Shown: piece by piece, positions 45,835-55,129 of the stretch | Numbering within the stretch: the first letter of the stretch is position 1 | Layout of the letters: every line of letters starts with the position of its first letter | Origin: CAZHHH01 sp052400685 | Lineage (GTDB): Bacteria; Bacteroidota; Bacteroidia; Bacteroidales; Marinilabiliaceae | Assembly: GCA_052400685.1 (NCBI GenBank) | Contig: JBQTGJ010000002.1 | Strand: one strand, 5' to 3' | DNA: 64,000 nucleotides | Notes under the pieces: generated by a model | Seen by the model: only the letters and a program-made list of their open reading frames with translations | Databases searched by the model: none | Told to the model about the DNA's origin: nothing | Position numbers and translations under genes: made by a program

Positions 45835-46230
45835 ATCAAGACTTCAACAAAATGAGATCAAGACCTCGATGAAACGAGATCAAGACCTCGACGAAACGAC
45901 ATCAAGACTTCGACGAAACGACATCAAGACTTCGACAAAACGAGATCAAGACCTCAACGAAACGACATCAAGACCTCGACGAAACGACATCAAGACCTCG
46001 ACAAAACGAGATCAAGACCTCGACGAAACGACATCAAGACCTCGACGAAACGAGATCAAGACCTCGACAAAACGAGATCAAGACCTCGACACGACGAGAT
46101 CAAGACTTCGACAAAACGAGATCAAGACTTCGACGAAACGACATCAAGACTTCGACGAAACGACATCAAGACTTCGACACGACGACATCAAGACTTCGAC
46201 GAAACGAGATCAAGTTCTCAACGAAATGGA
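45835..46230. repeat. Tandem array of eighteen 22-bp units
   Basis: Eighteen units begin at 45835 and recur every 22 bases without one insertion or deletion (396 bases). Consensus in two pieces: ATCAAGAC(C/T)TCGAC, then (G/A)AAACGA(C/G). Differences concentrate at four positions, and the outermost units are the most diverged. There are no spacers, so it is not a CRISPR array. Because 22 leaves remainder 1 on division by 3, all three forward frames read the same 22-residue repeat, so the open frame through it is not evidence of coding. Nine units are preceded by G and so contain GATC. Confidence 0.95.
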
Positions 46231-46658
46231 TTAACAAAAAAAGATTAAAAACCACCCGTAACCATCTTCAAAAAAAAGCAACATCGGTGTTGCACCTGCT
46301 CATTAAATGATCGTTCAACAAAGTAAACGCACATTACCCGAACCGGGCAAGCCCCGAATTTGAACATCATCGCTCAAACGCCCTCCTTTAGGGCCTGACA
46401 ATCAACACCCCACGCAACCATCAGTCAACCGAATGAAGTCCAAAATTTATCGGAAATCAGAATCCGTTCCAAAACAACCGAACCACAGCACCTCCCGATC
46501 ACTAAAAAGCCTCCAAATTAATTCACAAAAAAGAATCACCACTTTATTTAGCCCATAAAAATTTTGTTATCAATCAATATTTCAATAACTTAGGAGCAAA
46601 CATAGCCCACTGACCTGCCAAAAACAGGCTGTAACAGCTCAACTTAACATTTAACCTT
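46231..46658. other. Intergenic region with a worn repeat
   Basis: 428 bases after the tandem array. Holds a degenerate dispersed repeat (46275-46400). The rest up to the DUF2851 start shows no gene or clear -7 element. Confidence 0.5.
46275..46400 (-). repeat. Dispersed intergenic repeat, degenerate copy
   Basis: Plus-strand matches to the reversed core: AACATCGGTGTTGCACCTGC, AAATGATCGTTCAACAAAGT, AAACGCACATTACCCGAACC, GGGCAAGCCCCGAATTTGAA, ending CGCTCAAACGCCC. Confidence 0.6.
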
Positions 46659-47930
46659 ATGTCTGAAGATTTTATGCATTACCTGTGGCAATTCAGGCTT
46701 TACCAACCCGGATTATACACCACCACCCAGGGTGAATCTCTTGAAATTATTCACCCCGGAATTCCCAACACCGATTCAGGGCCCGATTTTTTCAACGCGA
46801 AAATAAAAATTGATGGCACGCTCTGGGCCGGCAATGTTGAGTTGCATTTAAAAGCATCCGATTGGTTCCGTCACCACCATGAAACCGACAAAGCCTACAA
46901 CAACGTCATACTGCATGTGATACTTGAAAACGACGACACAGCCACCACCACCTCAGGTCTGACCCCTCCGGCCTGGCTGATGCCGGTAGAAGAAACAATG
47001 CGAAACAAATACCTGCAACTATACTTCAGCCCCGACTGGGTGGCCTGTGCCCCGCATCTCAAAAATCTTTCGACCTTCAACCTAAGCCTCTGGCTGGAAC
47101 GCATTCTCGTGGAAAAACTGGAGCATAAAATGAAACGGATTGACGCCCTGCTGCATAGTACACAAAACAATTGGGACGAAGTATTTTTCACCCTGCTGTG
47201 TCGTAATTTTGGCTTTGGAATAAATGGCGATCCCTTTGAGCGGCTGGCCCGAAATACGCCCTGGACCATCATCCAAAAAAACCGCGACGACATCATACGA
47301 CTGGAATCGCTTTTTCTGGGACAAGCCGGCTTCCTGAGCAATCTGGTAGAAGAGGACGAATACACCGCCATCCTCGCCCGCGAATATAAAGTATTGGCTG
47401 CCAAATACCACTTAAGGGCCATTGAATCGCACCACTGGAAATTTATGCGATTGCGGCCCTCCAACTTCCCGACCATCCGCTTAATGCAGCTGGCTGCACT
47501 CTTTCACAAAGAAACCCTGACCCTCGACAAGGTATTAACCGCCGAAACCATTGAAGAACTAACGGCCATCATAGAGGTGCCGCTGTCGGGTTACTGGCAG
47601 AACCATTACCGGCCCAATGTAAGCTCAAAAAATACCATCAAAAATCTGGGTAAAAGTTCACGCCAATTAATCATCATCAACACATTGGTTCCAATCATCT
47701 TCGCCTATGGCCGGTATCACGACCAACAGCCGCTGTGTCAAAAAGCACTGCAATGGCTTTATTTACTGCCGCCCGAACAAAACAGCCTGATCAACCAATG
47801 GCAAAAACAGGGCATACACCCCATTAATGCAGCGCAAACACAAGCACTGGTACACCTCAAAAGAGCCTATTGCCAGCACAAAAAATGCTTACACTGCAAA
47901 ATTGGCCATATCGTTCTGTCAACAGGTTAA
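46659..47930 (+). CDS. DUF2851 family protein
   Basis: 423 residues, no signal peptide, so cytoplasmic. Family landmarks: EDFMHYLWQFRLYQPGLYTTTQGESLEIIHPGIPNTDSGPDFFNAKIKIDGTLWAGNVELHLKASDW near the start and a C-terminal Cys cluster (CQHKKCLHCKIG) that could bind zinc. The PDFFNAKI...GNVELH part resembles a nuclease-like core with Asp/Glu positions but is not proven. Widespread single-copy Bacteroidota gene of unknown function. Confidence 0.88.
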   Translation: MSEDFMHYLWQFRLYQPGLYTTTQGESLEIIHPGIPNTDSGPDFFNAKIKIDGTLWAGNVELHLKASDWFRHHHETDKAYNNVILHVILENDDTATTTSGLTPPAWLMPVEETMRNKYLQLYFSPDWVACAPHLKNLSTFNLSLWLERILVEKLEHKMKRIDALLHSTQNNWDEVFFTLLCRNFGFGINGDPFERLARNTPWTIIQKNRDDIIRLESLFLGQAGFLSNLVEEDEYTAILAREYKVLAAKYHLRAIESHHWKFMRLRPSNFPTIRLMQLAALFHKETLTLDKVLTAETIEELTAIIEVPLSGYWQNHYRPNVSSKNTIKNLGKSSRQLIIINTLVPIIFAYGRYHDQQPLCQKALQWLYLLPPEQNSLINQWQKQGIHPINAAQTQALVHLKRAYCQHKKCLHCKIGHIVLSTG

Positions 47931-48043
47931 CTTCTCATTAACAAAACACAACCAGCCCAACTACAATCGTTATAACCTTTAACGACTGACTGCGTAGCAT
48001 GGCATAATTTCTGCATAAAAAACACAACCTGAAATCTTTTTAT

Positions 48044-48051
48044 TAGATTTG
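48044..48051 (+). promoter_or_regulatory. Promoter of the DUF1573 gene
   Basis: TAGATTTG fits the -7 consensus 57 bases before the chosen start. The -33 element is not clear. Confidence 0.5.
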
Positions 48052-48108
48052 TATCACTGCATCAAAAATGACTTTAAACAACAACATTTAATAAAATATC
48101 AACCTATT

Positions 48109-49191
48109 ATGAAACAATTAACCATCGTACTGCTATTATTTACAATGCTGCCCTGGGCCTCAGCTCAAACTGCCAGTCCGGCCCTAAAGTTCAACGAAAA
48201 GATTCATGATTTTGGAGACATAAAAGAGGATGCCGGTCCGGTGGCTTACACCTTCGAGTTCACCAACACAGGCCAACAGCCCCTTGTAATTCATAATGTG
48301 CGTTCATCGTGTGGTTGCACCACGCCCGAGTGGACACGTCAACCCGTTCTTGCGGGCCAAAAAGGCACCATAAAAGCCACCTTCGATCCCCGCAACCGTC
48401 CGGGTAACTTTAACAAATCCATTACCATCAGCTCCAATGCCGAAAATCCGACCGAAGTGTTGCGTATTGTAGGTAATGTGTTGCCGCGCAAAAAAACCAT
48501 CGAAGACATCTATCCCCGTCAGATGGGCGATATTCGTCTGAAATCATCTCACCTGTCCTTTACGAGAGTGACGCCCGGCTCAAAGAAAAATGAGAGCATG
48601 GAAATCATCAACACCTCTTCAGAACCGGCCACCATCACCTTCAACCAGGTACCCAAACATATCACCGTACAAGTGGTACCGGCTACCTTAAAGCCAGGCG
48701 AAAAAGGAACCATTAAAGCCTCTTTTGACGCTTCAAAAATCGACGACTGGGGATTTGTTGTTGATCAGCTTTACATGGCGATCAACGGCAAACAACTAAA
48801 AGATGGCCGTTTGAGCATCAGCGCCACCATTGAAGAAGATTTTAGCAGTTGGACAGAAGCACAACTGGCCAATGCTGCCGACATACAGTTTAGTGAAACC
48901 AGCTACGACTTCGGCGAAATCAAATCGGGCGATGTGGTATCTCATACATTTGTGGTAACCAACAAAGGAAAATCCAACCTGATTCTGCGCAAGGTCAGAG
49001 CCTCCTGTGGCTGCACGGCAACACAACCCGATAAGGAAGTCATTGCCCCCGGCGAAACAGCCAACATCAAAGCCACCTTTAATTCACGTGGACGCTCAGG
49101 ACGCCAAAATAAATCCATCACGGTTTATTCCAACGACCCGAAGAAAAGTACCATGTTACTTCGTCTATCGTCAACCGTAGTAAGCCAATAA
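48109..49191 (+). CDS. Exported protein with two DUF1573 domains
   Basis: 360 residues from the ATG at 48109, which gives a clean signal peptide (MKQLTIVLLLFTMLPWASAQ); earlier in-frame ATG at 48049 sits in the promoter. Two DUF1573 Ig-like domains, about 30-125 and 255-355, share HDFGDIKEDAGPVAYTFEFTNTG and SSCGCTTPEW (first) and YDFGEIKSGDVVSHTFVVTNKG and ASCGCTATQP (second). The pair of Cys in each is conserved. Related to ASH/MSP-like domains; periplasmic or surface. Function unknown. Apparently a single-gene transcript. Confidence 0.88.
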   Translation: MKQLTIVLLLFTMLPWASAQTASPALKFNEKIHDFGDIKEDAGPVAYTFEFTNTGQQPLVIHNVRSSCGCTTPEWTRQPVLAGQKGTIKATFDPRNRPGNFNKSITISSNAENPTEVLRIVGNVLPRKKTIEDIYPRQMGDIRLKSSHLSFTRVTPGSKKNESMEIINTSSEPATITFNQVPKHITVQVVPATLKPGEKGTIKASFDASKIDDWGFVVDQLYMAINGKQLKDGRLSISATIEEDFSSWTEAQLANAADIQFSETSYDFGEIKSGDVVSHTFVVTNKGKSNLILRKVRASCGCTATQPDKEVIAPGETANIKATFNSRGRSGRQNKSITVYSNDPKKSTMLLRLSSTVVSQ

Positions 49192-49340
49192 ACAAAAGAG
49201 GGGATTAAGAAGAAAAAAAACACTACAACCAATTGGCACAGCACCCATTATTTTCTTCGTACAAAAATCCCCTCATTTTTTTTGAACCCACGTTATTCTT
49301 TCAACGTTATTACCCCTGAAAGAAACAATCATTATTAATC

Positions 49341-50456
49341 ATGCCGTTTACGCACGATATGGAACACATCGAAAACGACCACATATACAAAGGCCTTTCA
49401 GTAAACAAAGGGGTAGAACCACTGCCATCAGTCAATCCAACAGCTGCTCAGCGTTTTTTAAAAAACAAACGTAAAAACCGTACGGTTGAAGAGTATATTG
49501 ACGGCATACTGTCGGGTGATGTAACCATATTAAGTCAGGCTGTCACCTTAATTGAGAGTTCGTTACCGCAACATCAGGAAAAAGCCCGGGAAATCATTCT
49601 CAAATGCCTGCCATACGCGGGTAAATCCCTCCGATTGGGCATCACCGGCGTTCCCGGCGCAGGCAAAAGCACATTCATTGAAGCACTGGGCACACATCTG
49701 ATCGAAGCAGGGTCCAAACTGGCCGTACTGGCCATTGATCCAAGCAGCGAACGAACCAAAGGCAGCATTCTGGGCGACAAAACACGCATGGAAACACTCT
49801 CGTCGATGCCCAATGCGTACATCCGCCCTTCGCCATCGGCCGGCTCACTGGGCGGCGTTGCACGTAAAACACGTGAGACCATCATTTTATGCGAAGCAGC
49901 AGGCTACGACACTATTTTTATTGAAACCGTTGGCGTAGGACAAAGCGAAACAGCGGTTCACTCAATGGTCGATTTCTTTTTACTCATACTGATTGCTGGC
50001 GCCGGCGATGAATTACAAGGCATTAAACGAGGCATTATGGAGATGGCCGATGGCATCGCCATTAACAAAGCCGACGGACAAAACCTGCAAAAAGCACAAC
50101 TGGCAAAAGCCCAGTACCGCAATGCCCTGCATCTGTTTCCTGCCACCCGTTCGGGTTGGATACCTCGGGTTGAAACCTGCTCATCGTTAAATTCAGGCGG
50201 CGTAGAAACAATCTGGAAAATGATTCGCGAATATATTGACCATGTGAAACAAAATAAATACTTCGAACAAAACAGAAAAGAACAAGCACGCTACTGGATG
50301 TACGAAACCATCAACGAAAGTCTCAAAAATAATTTCTATCAAAATTCGTTGATTAAAGAGAAAATTCCCACCTTTGAAGCAATGGTAAACAATGATGAGA
50401 TGAGTTCTTTTGAAGCAGCCCGTCGGTTATTGGAAAGCTATTACACAAAATCATAA
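49341..50456 (+). CDS. meaB: MeaB, G3E-type GTPase chaperone of methylmalonyl-CoA mutase
   Basis: Protects and reloads adenosylcobalamin on methylmalonyl-CoA mutase. 371 residues; the ATG at 49359 is an alternative start. N-terminal helices, then Walker A GVPGAGKST, switch GSILGDKTRM, SAGSLGGVARKTRET, DTIFIETVGVGQSE, base-recognition INKADGQ and C-terminal dimerisation arm. The mutase subunit genes are not adjacent in this window; their presence elsewhere implies a propionate/succinate route using B12. Confidence 0.93.
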   Translation: MPFTHDMEHIENDHIYKGLSVNKGVEPLPSVNPTAAQRFLKNKRKNRTVEEYIDGILSGDVTILSQAVTLIESSLPQHQEKAREIILKCLPYAGKSLRLGITGVPGAGKSTFIEALGTHLIEAGSKLAVLAIDPSSERTKGSILGDKTRMETLSSMPNAYIRPSPSAGSLGGVARKTRETIILCEAAGYDTIFIETVGVGQSETAVHSMVDFFLLILIAGAGDELQGIKRGIMEMADGIAINKADGQNLQKAQLAKAQYRNALHLFPATRSGWIPRVETCSSLNSGGVETIWKMIREYIDHVKQNKYFEQNRKEQARYWMYETINESLKNNFYQNSLIKEKIPTFEAMVNNDEMSSFEAARRLLESYYTKS

Positions 50457-50521
50457 TGATAACGTAACGCAGATGCAGCAACGCTCGCGCCTTTTTTTAA
50501 CACATTAAAATACAACACAGA

Positions 50522-51625
50522 ATGAAAAAATTATTGCTTGGCTTGGCTTTTATTGGCCTGATGGCCTCCTGTTCCACTAACAGTTATAAAATTAACGGTA
50601 CACTTGAAGATGGTGTTTCGGGCAAAGTATTCCTGAAAAAAATAGCCATGCAAGGCGTTGAAGAAGTTGATACGGCCGACGTTGTTGAAGGAAAATTCGC
50701 TTTCGAAGGAAGTGCTGAATATCCTGAACTGTACCTTTTATTCTTCGAAGATCAGAAAAAACCATTTGCCTTCTTCCTCGAAAACGGTACAATTAGCATC
50801 ACCGGGAAATCAGATAGCCTGGATGAAGCTAAAATAGAAGGCTCAAAGATGGCCGATCTTTTCGCAAAATTTAACGACGACGTACCTCATCAGGACAAAG
50901 TAGAGTCGATGCGTAATGAATTTATGACCGCTCAGCAAAATGGCGATCAGGCTACCATGCAGAGTCTGATGGCTGACATGCAGACGATCATTCAGGAACA
51001 ACAGGACTACTACCGCGACTTTGTTAAAGCTAACAGCACCAATGCTGTAGGTGCATTTTTAGCACTTAACATGGCACAGGCATTGTCGTACGATGAGTTG
51101 GACTCATTGCTTACGTCATTAAAAACCAATCTGGGCGATCATCCTTATGTTGCGCAACTGGAACAAATCATGGAACCCATGAAAGCACAACAGGAAGCAG
51201 AAGCTAAACTGGCCATTGGAGAAGCTGCTCCCGGCTTTACCCTTACCGATATCAACGGCAAAGAAGTAACACTCGAAAGCCTGCGCGGTAAATATGTATT
51301 ACTGGACTTCTGGGCCAGCTGGTGTCGCCCTTGTCGCATGGAAAATCCAAATCTGGTAAAAGCCTATGAACAATTTGGCGGCGACAATTTCGAAATTGTC
51401 AGTATCTCTCTCGACAAAGCCGAGGAAGACTGGAAAAAAGCCGTTGAAGAAGACAAATTATCATGGACATTGCTTCACGACGCCGACGGTGCCATTGCCA
51501 ACAACTATGCTGTACAAAGCATCCCCAGCACCTGGTTACTCGACAAAGAAGGCGTGATCATTGAAAAACAACTTCGCGGTGAAGAACTGGCCACAAAACT
51601 GGACAGTCTGCTCGGCGCCAAATAA
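50522..51625 (+). CDS. TlpA-like thiol:disulfide lipoprotein with DUF4369 domain
   Basis: 367-residue envelope lipoprotein, lipobox MASC with Cys17. N-terminal DUF4369 domain about 24-125 (YKINGTLEDGVSGKVFLKKIAMQG...), a helical linker about 130-225, then a thioredoxin fold from about 230 with active site WCRPC (Cys268, Cys271) and cis-Pro in QSIPSTWLLDKEG. Faces the periplasm. Likely reduces or isomerises disulfides of secreted proteins. Own terminator downstream. Confidence 0.93.
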   Translation: MKKLLLGLAFIGLMASCSTNSYKINGTLEDGVSGKVFLKKIAMQGVEEVDTADVVEGKFAFEGSAEYPELYLLFFEDQKKPFAFFLENGTISITGKSDSLDEAKIEGSKMADLFAKFNDDVPHQDKVESMRNEFMTAQQNGDQATMQSLMADMQTIIQEQQDYYRDFVKANSTNAVGAFLALNMAQALSYDELDSLLTSLKTNLGDHPYVAQLEQIMEPMKAQQEAEAKLAIGEAAPGFTLTDINGKEVTLESLRGKYVLLDFWASWCRPCRMENPNLVKAYEQFGGDNFEIVSISLDKAEEDWKKAVEEDKLSWTLLHDADGAIANNYAVQSIPSTWLLDKEGVIIEKQLRGEELATKLDSLLGAK

Positions 51626-51629
51626 GTCT

Positions 51630-51681
51630 AAACAGAGTTCGTCTAAAAAGTCCAGCTTCTACGGTATGGACTGACACTAAA
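51630..51681 (-). repeat. Very short dispersed-repeat remnant (two ends only)
   Basis: AAACAGAGTTCGTCTAAAAA and GTCCAGCTTCTACGG match the left end of the 57933 copy; TATGGACTGACACTAAATA matches the right end. The middle is gone, leaving about 52 bases, just the two termini back to back. Confidence 0.6.
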
Positions 51682-51699
51682 TAATATTGAAACCAGCTC

Positions 51700-51741
51700 A
51701 AGAGCGAAAAGACACTACTTAAACAGTGACTTTTCGCTCTT
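51700..51741 (+). terminator. Terminator after the TlpA-like gene
   Basis: AAGAGCGAAAAGACACT pairs with AGTGACTTTTCGCTCTT with one mismatch; TCTGTTTTAA follows. Confidence 0.8.
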
Positions 51742-51811
51742 CTGTTTTAATTAGTGGCAAAACTCAGCGGCAATCATTACTTTTACATCAATTTTTACAA
51801 TACAAATAACC

Positions 51812-53020
51812 ATGAGCACCTCTCTCGCAGATACCATTCGTCAGTTAGCCATCCAATACTACAACGACACTGTTGAGCTACGCCGTCATCTGCACCAAAA
51901 TCCGGAATTATCATTTGAAGAAGAAACGACGTCTCAATTTATACAACAGCAACTCACAAAGCTGGATATACCTTTTAAATCAGGCGTTGCCGGAACGGGT
52001 ATTATAGCAACCCTTACGGGAAAAAGCGACAAAGGCAGAGTCATAGGGCTGCGTGCCGACATGGATGCATTGCCCATCTCCGAAAACACTCAGCTACCCT
52101 ATCAATCACTAAATAAAGGGGTGATGCACGCCTGTGGTCATGATGCCCATACGGCCTCATTACTTGCGACGGCCCGCATACTCAAAGAGCTGCAAAACCA
52201 ATGGACCGGCACTCTTTTATTCATCTTTCAACCCGGCGAGGAGAAATTCCCGGGCGGAGCGTCCCTGCTTCTGAAAGAAGGCGCCCTGGACCATCCAAGA
52301 CCCGAACTCATACTTGGACAGCACGTGTTACCCGAAATGAAAAGCGGCCATGCCGGTTTCAAAAAAGGAATGTACATGGCTTCGGGCGATGAAGTTCATC
52401 TCACCATTAAAGGTAAAGGCGGACATGCTGCCATGCCACACAACCTCAACGACACCGTTTTAGCGGCCTGTCAGGTCGTTGTAGCTCTGCAACAAATCGT
52501 GAGCCGCATTGTGCCTGCCACCATACCAGCCGTTCTTTCCTTTGGCCGGATAGTGGGTAATGGTGCCACCAATGTAATCCCGGAAAAAGTTGAGCTGTCG
52601 GGCACCCTTCGTATCATGGACGAAAACTGGCGCGCTGTTGTGAAGGATAAAATAAGACACATCGCCACCACCACGGCCAGCAGTTTTGGCTGCCAATGCG
52701 AAGTCGACATCAAAGACGGCTATCCCATGGTTTACAACAACGAAGCGGTTACCGGGCAGGCACAAAAATGGGCCCGCGAATACCTTGGCGACGAAAACGT
52801 TGAAGAGATGAGTCTTCGTATGACAGCCGAAGACTTCGGCTATTACACACGCGAATTTCCTTGTACATTTTATCGCTTTGGGGTAAAACAACCCGATGGC
52901 GACACCGGCGGACTGCACACCCCACAATTCAATCTCCATGAGCAATCGCTGGAAACCTCAAGCGGACTGATGGCCTGGCTGGCTCTCAATTTCTTAAAAA
53001 CAGACCAGACTACCTATTAA
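51812..53020 (+). CDS. M20 family amidohydrolase (N-acyl amino acid or peptide hydrolase)
   Basis: 402-residue cytoplasmic metallopeptidase with no signal peptide. Landmarks: RRHLHQNPELSFEEE near the start, GLRADMDALPI with the bridging Asp, MHACGHDAHTASLLATARIL with metal-ligand His residues, LIFQPGEEKFPGGASLLLKEGAL with the catalytic Glu pair, dimerisation lid (about 190-300, GKGGHAAMPHNLNDTV) and the C-terminal LRMTAEDFGYYT then GGLHTPQFNLHE. Typical of IAA-amino-acid/hippurate/aminoacylase-like M20D enzymes. The natural substrate is not determined. Confidence 0.92.
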   Translation: MSTSLADTIRQLAIQYYNDTVELRRHLHQNPELSFEEETTSQFIQQQLTKLDIPFKSGVAGTGIIATLTGKSDKGRVIGLRADMDALPISENTQLPYQSLNKGVMHACGHDAHTASLLATARILKELQNQWTGTLLFIFQPGEEKFPGGASLLLKEGALDHPRPELILGQHVLPEMKSGHAGFKKGMYMASGDEVHLTIKGKGGHAAMPHNLNDTVLAACQVVVALQQIVSRIVPATIPAVLSFGRIVGNGATNVIPEKVELSGTLRIMDENWRAVVKDKIRHIATTTASSFGCQCEVDIKDGYPMVYNNEAVTGQAQKWAREYLGDENVEEMSLRMTAEDFGYYTREFPCTFYRFGVKQPDGDTGGLHTPQFNLHEQSLETSSGLMAWLALNFLKTDQTTY

Positions 53021-53051
53021 ACAAACCAGACTGCAACATCAGACCATATAT

Positions 53052-53211
53052 GTAGTGCCTGCAAAGAATCCCCTCGTTTTTGAGTCTTTGATAAGATATC
53101 GTCAAAGACAAGACTTTATAAATTTTTGAAACCAAGTAGTTTACTCATTATAAATGACTGTTTCAAAAACAAGAATAACGCAGTATTTGGCCTTTTCTTG
53201 CAAAGACTATG
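53052..53211 (+). repeat. Dispersed intergenic repeat, diverged copy
   Basis: Outer ends TAGTGCCTGCAAAGAA and (inverted) ATAGTCTTTGCAAGAAAA. Core: AGTAGTTTACTCATTATAAA, TGACTGTTTCAAAAACAAGA and ATAACGCAGTATTTGG. It has an extra stretch in the left half compared with the shorter copies. Confidence 0.68.
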
Positions 53212-53279
53212 TATAATTTATATCCCGTACAAATTAACTCTTTTTGTCCCAAATGATTTTTTATAATAAAAAAAGAGGA

Positions 53280-53287
53280 TAATTTTG
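53280..53287 (+). promoter_or_regulatory. Ferredoxin promoter
   Basis: TAATTTTG matches TAnnTTTG, 31 bases before the ferredoxin ATG. The -33 position is A/T-rich without a clear TTTG. Confidence 0.6.
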
Positions 53288-53317
53288 TCAGAATAAAATC
53301 TTTAAATAAAAAAAACA

Positions 53318-53485
53318 ATGGCATACGTAATTAGTGATGACTGCATTGCTTGCGGTACATGTATTGATGAGTGTCCTGTAGAAGCTATCAGCGAAGGCGA
53401 TATCTATAAAATTGATCCGGAAGCCTGTACTGATTGTGGCACTTGCGCAGATGTTTGTCCTACTGAGGCTATACATCCTGCTTAA
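53318..53485 (+). CDS. 2[4Fe-4S] ferredoxin, 55 residues
   Basis: Small electron carrier of the clostridial type. Two CxxCxxCxxxCP motifs: CIACGTCIDECP and CTDCGTCADVCP, separated by EAISEGDIYKIDPEA with the usual pseudo-twofold repeat. Starts MAYVISDD, which is typical. Own promoter and terminator, so a single-gene unit. It points to anaerobic or low-potential electron transfer, for example with pyruvate:ferredoxin oxidoreductase encoded elsewhere. Confidence 0.97.
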   Translation: MAYVISDDCIACGTCIDECPVEAISEGDIYKIDPEACTDCGTCADVCPTEAIHPA

Positions 53486-53494
53486 GCAAATAAT

Positions 53495-53531
53495 AAAAAA
53501 ACCGCTGAAAAACTTCAGCGGTTTTTTTATA
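53495..53531. terminator. Terminator shared by ferredoxin and the opposing gene
   Basis: AAAAAACCGCTGAA pairs with TTCAGCGGTTTTTT around a 4-base loop. The T-run lies on both strands, so it can end both convergent transcripts. Confidence 0.88.
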
Positions 53532-53544
53532 TAAATAAGATGCC

Positions 53545-54099
53545 TTAGGCAATAAATACCCTGTCCAGCAATTCATCGTGCGGTTCGCAGGGCACTTTAT
53601 CAACCAGTTGAACAGAAAAGCCAACCCCGGCCTTTTCAGCCTGATGAAGCTGAGGCAGCAATCGGTCATAAAATCCTTTGCCACGGCCCAATCGGCTCCC
53701 CGCCTTATCAAAGGCCACCCCGGGCACCAATACCATGTCCACTTTACCATAATCGGCATACACCTCCCCGGTTGGTTCCGGTATTCCAAAACGCATCCCT
53801 TCGGTTAAAGAAGCCACCCCTTCAAAACAACGTAACAAAAGATGATCATCGACCACGCAAGGCAGTAACCATGTCTTATCTTCCCGTTTAAGAATTAACG
53901 ATCGCAAATCAACCTCATCGGCCATTGGCCAGTATGCCAACACCACCCCTGCATTCCGGAAGCTTTCAGAGGACTCAATCTGATTGGCCAGATACAAACT
54001 TTCGGTCTGTCTTTTACGGACAGACAAAACATTTTTCTTTGCGGCAATTACACGCCGCAAAGCCTCTTTTTGTTGTGACAACGTCATTTCTATAACCAT
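53545..54099 (-). CDS. 5-formyltetrahydrofolate cyclo-ligase
   Basis: ATP-dependent conversion of 5-formyl-THF (folinic acid) to 5,10-methenyl-THF. 184 residues, normal size. Landmarks: KEALRRVIAAKKNVLSVRKRQ, VVLAYWPMADEVDLRSLI, MRFGIPEPTG and VLVPGVAFDKAGSRLGRGKGFYDRLL. The start at 54099 follows gldB by 19 bases; the second ATG at 54087 is equally possible. Co-transcribed behind gldB. Confidence 0.93.
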   Translation of the reverse strand: MVIEMTLSQQKEALRRVIAAKKNVLSVRKRQTESLYLANQIESSESFRNAGVVLAYWPMADEVDLRSLILKREDKTWLLPCVVDDHLLLRCFEGVASLTEGMRFGIPEPTGEVYADYGKVDMVLVPGVAFDKAGSRLGRGKGFYDRLLPQLHQAEKAGVGFSVQLVDKVPCEPHDELLDRVFIA

Positions 54100-54118
54100 A
54101 ATACAATTATTTAATAAA

Positions 54119-55129
54119 CTATGGCTGGTAACCGGCTTGCGTAAACAAAGCCTGTCCGTCGCTCATTTGCATAAGTTGAGGTAGTGTCACTTCATCATGT
54201 TTTTCCATAAATGAAGTAACGATTTTCAAACCGAAATAATTACCGACACGCCCCGGTGATTCCTGTCCGAAATAATAAGTAAACGGTGCATCACCCACAT
54301 AACGCTGCACGGTCATCCGATCATTTGAAAACAGATGTTTCTTTTCAACTAATGTTGCCCACATTATCGACTCATTGTCTTCGGCCCATTTCAGCTGCTG
54401 CTGGGTATAATCAAACAACAAAGAATCGGGTAAACCGGGTACCATTTTTTTCACATAATAGAGTATTTTACCATTATAAACCATCTGATTTAACAGGTTA
54501 TCCACCGAATCGTTATACACATAATTTGAGATGGCAATGGCCTTCATGACATCGGGCACCACTTTCGCGGGCTGCATACCCCGCCTCAAATACAACGGTA
54601 CAGACAGCCATTCATAAAAGATACAATCAGCACCCAGATATTTCTCGGCACTCACCGACACCCACGATGAATCAATAACCACCGATTGGTTAAACCCTGA
54701 AATATGCAGGTAAACATGAGGAATTATCGCATTGGGAAAATAATACTTCTGATATTTAAAGGCTTGTTCCAATTGCGTTTTCAGCCACGCATCGTCTCCA
54801 AACACATCCCTGACACTGTCAATCACTTCCCGGTTGGGTTCATAGGCCAAAAAACGTTTCATTCGTTCGGGATAATTCTCATCATCGGGATCGCCTGCGC
54901 CTACAATAGCCATGCTGTAAGCCCTGAAATAATCGCCATATTTCTCCTTTATAAAAGGCAATCGTTCCTCAAGACTATCTGCCGAAAATGAAAATAAATC
55001 TTCATAAAAATCCGTCAGATTTACCTCAACATTAACATGATCGACATTGGGCGCGACATTTTTACGCCAGCATCCTACAAAAGACATCAAGATTAAACTC
55101 CCTAAAAACAAACGTGTTATTCGTTTCAT
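54119..55129 (-). CDS. gldB: GldB gliding-motility lipoprotein
   Basis: 336-residue lipoprotein, lipobox FVGC with Cys20, of the GldB family that is required for gliding in Flavobacterium johnsoniae and is conserved in many non-gliding Bacteroidota. Landmarks: NLTDFYEDLF, the acidic SADSLEERLPFIKEKYGDYFRAY, HVYLHISGFNQSVV, FYEWLSVPLYLRRGMQPAKVV and the C-terminal PGRVGNYFGLKIVTSFMEKHDEVTLPQLM. Close to nadE, an arrangement also known in flavobacteria. No gldC is adjacent here. Confidence 0.9.
   Translation of the reverse strand: MKRITRLFLGSLILMSFVGCWRKNVAPNVDHVNVEVNLTDFYEDLFSFSADSLEERLPFIKEKYGDYFRAYSMAIVGAGDPDDENYPERMKRFLAYEPNREVIDSVRDVFGDDAWLKTQLEQAFKYQKYYFPNAIIPHVYLHISGFNQSVVIDSSWVSVSAEKYLGADCIFYEWLSVPLYLRRGMQPAKVVPDVMKAIAISNYVYNDSVDNLLNQMVYNGKILYYVKKMVPGLPDSLLFDYTQQQLKWAEDNESIMWATLVEKKHLFSNDRMTVQRYVGDAPFTYYFGQESPGRVGNYFGLKIVTSFMEKHDEVTLPQLMQMSDGQALFTQAGYQP

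Noticed and set aside
45835..46230. CRISPR array
   Set aside because: Units are contiguous at 22 bases with no spacers, and no cas genes are nearby.
45869..46234. Open reading frame of 121 codons through the tandem array
   Set aside because: The period of 22 bases makes all three frames read the same repeat, so openness in one frame is automatic. There is no ribosome-binding site or non-repeat sequence to support a protein.
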